Positions 28,001-40,000 of a stretch of DNA of 64,000 nt are shown here, piece after piece. The translations under genes and the position numbers were made by a program. The DNA is from Acanthaster planci. Its lineage: Eukaryota > Echinodermata > Asteroidea > Valvatida > Acanthasteridae. The notes beneath the pieces were generated by a model, which did not search any database, was not told the DNA's origin, and worked only from the letters and a program-made list of their open reading frames with translations. The stretch is taken from contig NW_019091721.1 of NCBI RefSeq assembly GCF_001949145.1, forward strand, positions 45,526 to 109,525, read 5' to 3'. Within the stretch, counting starts at the first letter, position 1. The number at the start of each line of letters is the position of its first letter.

Positions 28001-31000
28001 TCATGGGAGTTTGAAATACATGTACAGTATACTCTTTTTGAGACAGAAAATGTGAAGATTTTTCCTTTGCTAACTGATGCAAATCTAAGCCCAAATACCA
28101 ACTGCCTTCAGAATGCAAGGCGACCGCAACCACTTAGTTCAACTCTTGTGCTCTTACAAAACATGATAAATGATAATCCCAAAAGTCAACCTGTTTTTGT
28201 GACAAAGACGTATTTGATATATGTACATGTACTTCTGGTCCCAAATGCTAAAATAGTTCAGGCATGACAAACGGAAAAAGGAAAAGAATGCGTGAAAATA
28301 CACAGAGGGGAAAGGAAAACGCTCAGCCCGTACAAACGCATGAACAGTACATGTATAATGTACATGTACGCTAGGTTCGTGTACACAGGCAGTTAGTCTT
28401 TCAACTCAACATGCACAAGGCCACAGGCAACTGGCAATTTCTAGCAATCACAGGTTACTTTGCCATTTGCTACGATTATATCAGACCATAGACCTGTTGA
28501 CCGAAAGGGAAAAAGCTCTTTCCTGGGTGGGGGCAGGGGCGAGGCACTCTGCAGTGACGTACAACCCATCAGGTGGGAGGGGAGTAATAACTGCGTGTAT
28601 CTGAGGTATTTTCAAGCCAACAGTGATTTTCATCTCCTTTTCTCGTTCCTTTGTCATTTCTCTCTGTTTTTTTACATCTGTTCCAGGGAGAAGGGATATG
28701 ACGCCCCCTTACTTGTCCCTCCCCTAACGAAATCCATGTGTCAGGCATGAAAATCTGGTCACGTATGACACATTTATACAGGTTGCCTCTGCATCAATTC
28801 ATGTAATACAATAGGGAAAATCACATACCAGAACAGAGCAGACCTACATGTGTGGGGACATGAGGCCTAGCAGTTAGGGTTAGTAGTTCCTGATCATAGG
28901 GTTGGTGGTTCGAATCCAGCTGGTGGCGACATGTATTTGGGGCAAGTATATGTAGCTTTAAGTTATGCCCCCATGTACTGTACATGCCTCTCTCCAGTCA
29001 GGAGTGGGTATGGTTATTATGTTTAGCCCTTTGCACCTGATATGGCAGCATCGAGCTGGTAAACATACCCGGTACTCCCCAGGGAGTTGACATGGTCTCT
29101 GCAATGTTCAGATGTCATGAGCCCAACAAGCGGGGATAATGTACCAGCACCTTTGAAGGACAGACACGGTTAGATACTGTGCACCATAAATATTTTTAGT
29201 GCCTACCTTTATGACTGCCACGAACAGGCAAATACATAGCCTCCTCGATGAACTGGACCAAGAGACACACAAAGTCAGGGCTGAAGTCAAGTGCCTGAAG
29301 TTGAGGGGGGGGGGAAAGGAAGCGGAAGAATTTTGGATATGTCCACTCTCTGAATTTGTGCAAAAAGAATAAACACAAGTGCTTAATGAAAAGTTCATTG
29401 ACTTGGCAATGGCATCCAAAATGCAAAATGTATACTTAAATAAATGGACACTTCATGTAATGATAAATGTATTATTTATATTACCAAATACCAATGCTAC
29501 GAAACTTTATACAAGTATACCAAATATACATATGGGTAGTTAAAAGTACACGTACCACTGCGTATATTTGATATATGTAGTAGTATACAACTACAAAGGT
29601 CATTTGCCCATCTTATCAAAATAAAAATTCTCTTAAAACCATCAAGGGTTACAGCATGTACACCTGCTGCAGGACAAACACATTTCATCAGGTGAGCATA
29701 GCACTCACATGTTTACTCTCAAACAAACAGGAGCCGACATTAGTGCTGTACATGTACCGTACATACATGTATGCATGCCCAGGGCCATATATCACCCATA
29801 GTCCACTTTAATGAAGCTGCTCAGGCCATGCGCCCTGAGCTACCGTACGTGTACATGTAGACCAAGAGAGGGCACGATTTTCCTCGCATCGCAGGCTCCT
29901 TTGGTCAGCACTGTACTTCACTGGTTCACAAACGACTATGAAATGCACGCATTACGGAATACCAACAAAATGAAAACCCCCCCACCAAACCAATGATGGG
30001 GTGCTTCTGCTCGAGGCAGATAGACAAGGTACCGGTACACTACATGTACGGGTACCAGCTAATACTGAAGTAAACTGTGGGGCATACTTGACTGGTTGCC
30101 TGTTTTTTTACTTAAGAAATGCTCTCTACACTTAAAACAATTCTGTGCTAAAGTGCAGCATCATCAAATTGGCTGCCTTAGGAAGGGACGTGTTCAAGCG
30201 AGGATCACTTGTCAAACAATGGTTGATATTGCCTGGAACCCAGGATGTTTTAAATGGAAGTCAAAACTGCCCGGAAACTTTGACACCTTTAAAATATTGA
30301 CATTATGAAATATGTTGCTTAAAGTTCAAAAGGTCAAAACAGCCTGAACTTAAGTTTACATCAACAGACTCAAGGCATTAGCATATTGAATGGTTGCTAG
30401 CTTCCCCTCATTTTGATAGGCTTTTTATGGTGATGTGATGTGTAAACACGATCTGAACAGCACTGTACAGATTTGTTTGCCTTAGGATGGTGCTTACAAA
30501 TGGTAATACATGCTGTGCCATCACCACCAGTGACTTTGGGTCCATGCTTTGAGTTTCAAGTAAAAAGCCTTGGCCCTAGATAAAACTACAGTAAGGTTGA
30601 GCACTGTGTGCTCTTTCACACATTGTGTAAATGAATGGCAAAGGGATCACAAGTAGCCTGCAACTCGGAAGCCAGAATAGGAACCACCGAGAAAGCTTGT
30701 GAAAGCACCAAGAGAGGTTTCAAGTATATGAACTGTGGGGCCATACTCAAAAGCCACTATACAAATAGGCATAGTGGGGTGACTGAATTGATGTATACAA
30801 CCTGAACAAAACTCAGTCACCTGAATAATACAGTAGGTAACAAATCCTGTGTCACAAATTGCTTGTACATGTCCATGTATTTAGTACAATCAAGGGTGGA
30901 CACTCGCATATACAGCAGGCACAGCCATGGCTGTTTACACACAAAAAATCATGCTGCTCCATGCACAGGTACATGTACATGTACATGGTGATGGCTCTCC

Positions 31001-34000
31001 ATACGAACACACAACATTTTGGGCTATGCCAAAAACATGAAACACATGAAACCATTTTGCCTTTTGTCAGATAAAGAAATTTCCCAACTCAAAAGTTATG
31101 GTTGTGCTTCTAATTCAAAGACATTAAACTTTCATTCGGAGACAGAATGTATGTGTGTGTTCCATTTCACCAAGCTTTGCCTCATGGTGTAAACATTCAA
31201 CCTGTCGGCAAATGAATTATTACCATTTCACTCATAACTATTCATTATTCATACACTGTAAGATACCGGTATCACACGCACCTGGCTTGAGAGGTTGCAC
31301 AACGCATTCAGGACCAGCCAGCCCCGGCCATGCAAGAGGAACTCCATAAGGGGACTCGGCGCAGCTGGTGAGCACGGCGGGCTGGCATGGTTGGGAGGGT
31401 CACTGGGGTGCGTGGGAGCCAGCTCCTGGATGTCCGCCATGAACTGACGGACCAGGATGTTGAAGACACTGTGAATGTCACCGCTGTAAAGAAATGAAAC
31501 AAGTGTACATGTAAATTATACGTGAATGGAAACTACTGATGTGGCCAATTCTAACAGTGTACAACAACCAAACAGCATTTTCTGTTCATAACAAAACTGT
31601 CTAAAGCAGAAATGTCAAGCATTTTGTAAATGGTCATGTGAATTATGCAAATTTCCAACAGTCTGCAGTCCTAAATTTACCGAATATCATCAGCAACAGC
31701 TGTTATGGAATGTTTCAGTTAATATTGGCAAGTTTCACAGCTTTGAGAATGAACATGTAGACATTTAACCTACATGTGTTGTATATGTACTTCTTTCTCA
31801 GTACTGCCACTGTGTACTTACATGTACATGTACATGGACATTTAACTTTACAAGTAAAATTTTAGTTTTATCCCCCAATCCCCCAAAAGTGGACACACTC
31901 AGTGCTTGGGTAAACTGTGGAAAAGACACACGAATGTGAAGTCAGGATACTTGCCAACAACCAGTCCCACATGTATACCAGCAATACAGTTCATAAATGT
32001 AGAGTACTGTATTCTTAACACTGGTACATGTACATGTGTGATGTACATGTGTGATGTGCATGTACATGTGTGATGTACCTGTACATGTGTGATGTACATG
32101 TACATCACACATGTGTGTACAGCAGCTTTTGTGTATGTAAGCATACATATACATGTACAATATGATATACAATGCACAAGATGTCACAGAGCCACCGCTG
32201 GATGTACAAGTACTGGTACCGTAGGAAGACATCAGTTGCAGAATTAATATCTTGAGTGCTGTTACATCTATTTTTCCCACCTGATTTGGCAAAGAAAAAC
32301 ATGGCATGACCTTAGCTTAAGGTGCATTGCTGGCGTACAGGGACAAAAATGAGTTTCCTGGACTGGAGAACTTGAAAAAGTGAATGCAGCACAGAAGACA
32401 ACAGAAGCACTCTTGACATGCTAGACAATCAAGCAATGTGGAGAAGGCCTTTTTCCTACATCGACATGTAGGCAACGTGGACATCCTCGTATCAAACAAG
32501 GTACCGGTAAACCATTGCCATACAAGTGCTTTTGATCATGAAAACGTGGATAAATTGGCAAACCAGTCCCCCTACTTTTTCAAAAAGTTGACTTTTGCTT
32601 CTACCGGTATGCACTGCACATGAAGTTGCTGTGTGTGTACACTTACATGTATACCGGTACTTGCTGGTACATGTACATGTAGGTCTTATCCTTCACACTA
32701 CACAGTGTGTTGCAATTTGCAAAATACATGTACCATGGTTTTTTGGGGGGCAAACTGTGAGTCTTTGCTTTCATCTTAAATGTCGTTACTCTTTACTATT
32801 TATTTCCGGTGGCATACAAATCCCCCTCCCATAATTACGTTTTATGGGCATAGCAGTGAGTACAACAAATTTTTGTCATGATACATGCAAATTTCTTAAA
32901 AGAACTTACATGTAACTTAAAAATTACTTCATCCAGTTATGATTCACATTAAGAACTTATTACAAACTTGACTGCTGATGAGTATACTCTTACGTGTACA
33001 TGTAGTGACAGGTGCACTGGATTCTGCCATTACGAGTATACTCGTAGAAAATGAAAGGTTTTGTATCGTAAACTTGTGATTTTTTACATGTACTAGTACT
33101 TGTGAGAATTATTAAACACACAAGAAATATTTTTTCATGGAAAAATATACACACATACATGTACACAACATTCCTTCATCCCTATGCCCAAAACTTGAAA
33201 AGAAAATGTGTTATGGTAGCTCTCCTTGTACTGGTAGGTGTATTTATCTGCATTCTATTCTGAAGTACAGACAGCAGCAACCTGAACTGCGACATGGAAG
33301 TACATGTATATGTAGGGTAAAACATACTGTACAGTGCATGTACAGTTAACTCTTGCTACATGTACATGTGTACAACAACGTTGCAGGGACAAGATTATTT
33401 ACCAAATGCTTTGTTATCAAACGGGACTTTATTATAAAAGGAGTGTAAAACCAAACCAAAACATAAGAAATCAAGAAATTGGGGATTCACAGAAAATGCT
33501 CTTTATTTTGTTAGAAACATTTTATTTACATGCAGCGGTATATCAGCAGAGAATGGATTATGTACTGTACTGCTGTATGTATATTAAATGAATGTAAAAT
33601 ACATTTCACAAAAAAAGCCACACTTACAATACTTAGAAATCACACACACAGATTTTGAACTTTTGAACCTGTTGAATTTAAGAAAGCTTTCAGCCATCAA
33701 CACCAGCTGTTGTTTTCACTTCACATGTGACTGAATGTGAAATAAGTTTAGCAGATGCACCTGTAAGTGCTGCTGTTTTTTCTCCTTCAGAGGAAAAGCA
33801 TTTAACAGGTAACTTTAAATAACTACCAAAAACATTTACAATTTGTGGCTACATACATGTCCATATAAACCAAAACACTAAGATGATTCTTTACATATAC
33901 GTGATAGTGAAAAACGATTCCATTTTGAATGTACTGCTTGTGTTGCTTTATAAAGTTAACCACCAGCCAAGGGGACTTTCTGAATTAACCTACTGGTACA

Positions 34001-37000
34001 TGTACCTGTCCATTGTATGCAACTCAACGTTCCCTTTCTTAGTTCATCTGTTCAATAACATGTATGGTTTTTTTTTTTGGTTAACTTTCAAGTTTCCATT
34101 AAATCATTTAAAAGAGTTAACACTATCGTAAATCACATTCACATTCCATCATCTGCCAGTGGTTAAAGTTCACATTTTTCCCACCTGTCTTCAGAGTTTG
34201 GACATTTTGCCAAGAATTGTACAGGCATTACATGTACATGTATGTCTGGTTTCCAGAAACTGGAGTCAAAATGACAGTAACACGTCGATGGAAAATCCAA
34301 AACAGCACAGGGAAGGGGGAGTTTTGTTTTTTTGTTTTATTTTGCTTGGTTTGGTTTTTTGATAATGCATCACAAGGATATTGGAGTAGGTTTACAGTTT
34401 GAGGGCACTTTGATTTTGCATGATTTTGTTTCCAGCAAACAGATGATTATGGTTTAATTAGCATGAAATGCAAATACAATGTTCAAGTTGTCATGGTTGT
34501 GTAAATTGGGCAAAACACATTAGGAAGAAAATAAAAAGTGTGTTTTCTTATTTGGAGCTCTGTACATGTATACACACACATATCGGTACTTTCTGTATAT
34601 GTTGAAGTTTAATGAGCAGCTACCGTAAATAATACAGCTGTTTCAAAACAGGGCGCCGCCAAGAGTTTGCAACGCGTTGGCCAATCACAACGCTCAAAAT
34701 TTGTTGACCCTTTCTAAACGGGCTTTGGGTCGACAACTTTCGTGCATTATGATTGGCCAACGCATTGCAAACTCTTGGTGGCGCACTATTGTGAAACGGC
34801 CGTGTTACGGGTATGATAAATGTACTGAAACAGTTTCTTTACATAAACATGCATGTACGGTACATGTACATTTACCGGTATGTATGTACATGTATACAGT
34901 ACCGCTACACTGTACATGTACATGTACCCATATTGGACAATTTTCAGATTCAACCATTCAGATGTGCAAAAAGTTCCCTGTCTTATATTTGAAGCAAACA
35001 ACTTTCAAATACTACATTACATATCATCAGCCCCTTATGTTCATGTACTGTACATGCATTGGACAGATACATGTACATGTAGGGTACTGTACANNNNNNN
35101 NNNNNNNNNNNNNNNNNNNNNNNNNNNNNNNNNNNNNNNNNNNNNNNNNNNNNNNNNNNNNNNNNNNNNNNNNNNNNNNNNNNNNNNNNNNNNNNNNNNN
35201 NNNNNNNNNNNNNNNNNNNNNNNNNNNNNNNNNNNNNNNNNNNNNNNNNNNNNNNNNNNNNNNNNNNNNNNNNNNNNNNNNNNNNNNNNNNNNNNNNNNN
35301 NNNNNNNNNNNNNNNNNNNNNNNNNNNNNNNNNNNNNNNNNNNNNNNNNNNNNNNNNNNNNNNNNNNNNNNNNNNNNNNNNNNNNNNNNNNNNNNNNNNN
35401 NNNNNNNNNNNNNNNNNNNNNNNNNNNNNNNNNNNNNNNNNNNNNNNNNNNNNNNNNNNNNNNNNNNNNNNNNNNNNNNNNNNNNNNNNNNNNNNNNNNN
35501 NNNNNNNNNNNNNNNNNNNNNNNNNNNNNNNNNNNNNNNNNNNNNNNNNNNNNNNNNNNNNNNNNNNNNNNNNNNNNNNNNNNNNNNNNNNNNNNNNNNN
35601 NNNNNNNNNNNNNNNNNNNNNNNNNNNNNNNNNNNNNNNNNNNNNNNNNNNNNNNNNNNNNNNNNNNNNNNNNNNNNNNNNNNNNNNNNNNNNNNNNNNN
35701 NNNNNNNNNNNNNNNNNNNNNNNNNNNNNNNNNNNNNNNNNNNNNNNNNNNNNNNNNNNNNNNNNNNNNNNNNNNNNNNNNNNNNNNNNNNNNNNNNNNN
35801 NNNNNNNNNNNNNNNNNNNNNNNNNNNNNNNNNNNNNNNNNNNNNNNNNNNNNNNNNNNNNNNNNNNNNNNNNNNNNNNNNNNNNNNNNNNNNNNNNNNN
35901 NNNNNNNNNNNNNNNNNNNNNNNNNNNNNNNNNNNNNNNNNNNNNNNNNNNNNNNNNNNNNNNNNNNNNNNNNNNNNNNNNNNNNNNNNNNNNNNNNNNN
36001 NNNNNNNNNNNNNNNNNNNNNNNNNNNNNNGTACAAAAGCACACTGTTTGGCATTCTTTACATACTGTTCATGTACATGTACCTCAGTGCTGATAAAAAT
36101 GATCAAGGTTTCTTTCGCATGCCAAACATGTTGAGGCAAAGGTCGACACTGGGATGGGAAAAAATGTCTACCACACCATGTTCTCACACACAGTTCTCTC
36201 CAACCTTCCCACATTTGCACTTTTCTACTCTTGTCACTAGTCACAGCTGGGTTTGTGTCTGATTGATCACTCAAGTAATCCACTTGTGGCACTGTGTTGG
36301 GTTGTTATTACTTTTTTTTTCCTTTTTACTTTAAGTCAGTATGCATTCCATTTATTATTTTCCTTAGATGGCCACAAGAGAAAACTAATTTTTTTCTTTT
36401 CCTTTTGTACGGTTCGTATCAGTTACAAGATGGATCTAAGTTAAAGTTCATTGGCCAACTGTCAAAATTCTTTTTTCTAATTGTGTCCTGACCTTCAAAA
36501 TAAATCACCACCCAGTCTTCCTGAACCAGGTGTCTTCAGATCTCGTCACTTTCCCAAAGTCTCACGTAATTAATTTAGCAAGGCAAATTTCCAGGTCACA
36601 CATTCATGGGTCTGATGATTTTCTTTGTAATCCCTCTCCCCCCATGAGAGATACACATGTACATGTACATGTATATCCTACATGTACATGTACAGGTATA
36701 TCCTACATGTACATGTATATCCTACATGTACATGTATATCCTACATGTACATGTATATCCTACATGTACATGTATATCCTACATGTACATGTATATCCTA
36801 CATGTACATGTACATGTATATCCTACATGTACATGTATATCCTACATGTACATGTATATCCTACATGTATCATAATGAATGCATCATCCAGAAATGAACA
36901 CCATCATTAACAAGAGAGAGGCTTGAGACTAATCAAGCCTACAAAACATGTCAGAAAAAATTTAACTTTTGAGGCTTCTAAACTGTTTGTGGTAAAATTA

Positions 37001-40000
37001 CAAGTACACGTACATGTACTCTGCCTGCTAGCGGTATGTGCATACATGTACATGTACATTTTTCATTTTGATGAAAAAATAAGAATATTTGTCACTTAAT
37101 GTAAACATGTAACACAAAATTCAATTTTCAGAAACCTCTGCCACAGGATCCTTAGCTTAGAGATTCTGGAAAGGGATAATGCTGCATAAAACAATCAGGG
37201 TATCTTTCGGAAAAATGACACAATTGTACAGAGATTATGCATGTGTACACAGTCGTCCTTGGAGACCGTCCACGGATAAATTTAAACAGTAGTTTGACAA
37301 CGAACACAATTTAAAATCATCGCAAATATACATGTACTTGGCCAACTGGTCATGAAGTGTGTCAATAATTTTTTGAAGAGTGTGCTTTAGTTGCCCTGGA
37401 CAGGGTCAAACCCTTGATCTTGTCACCAGCCAGATATCACCGAGGACGATGTCATCACTCAATGGGTGACGCAAAAAAGATCCAACATGCCTCTTCGGTC
37501 TTGAGACAATGGTCATGGTACAAGCACTAATGAATTCAGTAATTTCATATGGGGGAGGTGAAACTTCTAGTACACGTACATGTAACAGATTTTGGAAGAG
37601 TTGTATTCCTCTTCTTTGAATATTTTAACAGAAACAAAATTTTCCATCAAAGTACACACAGGCTTTCCAACAGAGACTCCAAAGAAATGGCAAAAACAGC
37701 AAACCATAGCAGAATACGCTTTCACTGACGGACACAGTATACATGTACTACCAACATGCTGGGATGAGAGGACTGCATGTACCGGTACAGTAGTTTGAAA
37801 TCTGTATTATGAGCGAGTTGCGTAATGGGTAACTGCTGTTTCTTGAACATGGCAGATTTCATGAGCTTAACAGACATTTTAGTAACAAACATGTACATGT
37901 ACATACTGTTGGTACAGTATAACAAGTGCAGTGATTTGCCATAAATGTTTCTACGCACGCACAAAAACATTCTTTATTCAGATATGCATGCATTCAAAAA
38001 TCACGAAGATCAGTGTTGGCAGGCATGCTATTTCTGGTGCTATGAATTTTGTTTGTAGGGCAGAGGCGATGATATGAGAATTCATCATGAGATTCTCTGT
38101 GCATTGTAACTTGAAAACTGAGACTGTTGCCAAAGTCCATATCAAGCAGTCCATGAGCAATCTTGTACAGCATGCACATGCTCCAGCACAAAGAGGCCCA
38201 TCTTAATCCAAGAGAGCTAATGTAGTCTTTTGTTCCTGACTGAATTGGGTTTTTTTCAATGCCTCCACCACAATAACAAAACACATTTAATCCTTGGCCT
38301 TCTCACAAAACCAACCTAAAAATAGTCATAATGAAAAGTATGTACATGTCTTTCTCCGATTGTTGAAGCTGTGTAAACTAGCCTTTCCCTTTTCTCCACT
38401 ATCTGGATGTGAAACTGTCATATATATGTACCAGCACCAGTAACTCTTATAAATAAAAAGGTGTGTGGTATTCTACATGTACCGGTATGCGTATATTGAC
38501 CCTCCCTTATAAAAATTATGGGGGAAAAAGACGCTCACACAAAATGTTTCCGGAACTCACCAGAAGTTGACAAGGTCTTCCCTGTCAATGGCTGGGTTGG
38601 CCGACATCAACAGAAAGGCATGCAGGAAATCCTCCAACCGCAGATGCTTTTCCTGCACAAAATAAACAAACAAAAAAAAGGGTTGGTTGGAAAACTGGTT
38701 GAACACAGCAGACTCCAGTCTGGTGGGGCTAAGGTCTGCATTTTACAACATTTGTCACACTGTATCTGAACATGTACACGGTATCTTGAAAAAGTTTGGT
38801 TCCACATCCATTTATGAACCAGTATACGCAAATGTCAGGAGTCTGATAACCACCCTCACGGCTGCGTTTTGTAAGTCCGACGCCTCATACATGTCATAGG
38901 TCCGACGCCTCAAAAGTCCGAATTTTCAGACTTATGAGGCATCTGAATAATGAGGCGTCAAATTTAAAGGCATTTTTTTTTTCAGCCTCATAGTTCCGAC
39001 ACCTTATAAATCCAACGTCGCACCAAGGTGTCGGACTTAATATAAGGCATCAGTGCGATTGACTGTGAAACATGGAGGAGTGCAGGCCCGCACGACACGT
39101 CGCCCGCAAGCGAGATTCAACTTTGTTCCCACTCGTGCCCACGGTACTGACCCTGTTAGGAAAACTAAATCAAGCAGAAAACCTGCACGGTTCCTACAAT
39201 GGTCCAGTATTTGCTTAATCCAAAATACGACTACGTGTGAGAATGATGTATGATATTTTGCTAAATATAAAAAGCAGTTTTTCAACTGTAATACTTTTGA
39301 AATCTTAAAAATGTTTGTATGTGTCATAAATAGTACACCATACTTGCACCGGGAACCAGTCTTGTTCTAGTGCCGTCTTCATACACTCGTAATGAGCGTC
39401 AATTCAAACGTCAGACTTTCAAGACTTCAGATTTTTTAAGGCATGGGATCTATGCCATGGGCCCAAAAAATTTGGAACTTTTAAATGCATTTGTCGGACC
39501 TATGAGGCGTCGGACTTGTGAGGCGTGAGACCTATGAGGCGCCAGACTTATGGATTTTTTAAATGCTTTTTTTGGACTTATGAGCTAACCCCAGCATGCA
39601 TTGTACCTGCTCCTAAACTCCATAAGTGTCATTTTACATTGAAATAACTGGAATGTATATCACCAATTGAAATGTTATTTCACCCAGGAGTCAGAGGTGC
39701 TTACACCATACACACAAATACACCATTTTTCATGTAAACATTTTGCATACAGATATACTAATATTTAAGAATTTATATCAACTACCGGTACATAAGAAAG
39801 TGGACTATCATTCCACAAAGCATCACAGACAACATCGCAGTCTTCCCTTTCATTGCCAATTTTTGGGTAGACATTTACAATACAAAGTAAATAAGAAAAC
39901 AGACTTGACTCATTTGAATTATAACACAACAAAAGCTTGCTACATGTGAAAACCTTCGATACTTTAATGGCATAGTGTAAGTACTGTACGGTACACATGT

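Larger units (their letters stand above)
31484..38560. other. LYST intron between exons 2 and 3 (7 kb, palindrome-rich)
   Basis: Crowded with GTACATGTAC and ACCGGTA motifs. Holds a GTACATGTGTGAT cluster at 32025-32110, the fold-back at 34637-34802, an assembly gap and the 19-bp array at 36651-36870. Open frames are low-complexity read-through of these repeats. Confidence 0.7.

Noticed and set aside
28870-28945. tRNA gene
   Set aside because: A and B boxes are present but no clover-leaf acceptor stem forms; it is a SINE head.
34677-36292. Very long open frames of up to 485 residues
   Set aside because: They run through the N gap and TACATG repeats; no real coding evidence.
36530-36910. Repetitive protein of YPTCTCISYMYMYILHVH type
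   Set aside because: Artefact of a 19-bp tandem repeat with no in-frame stops.
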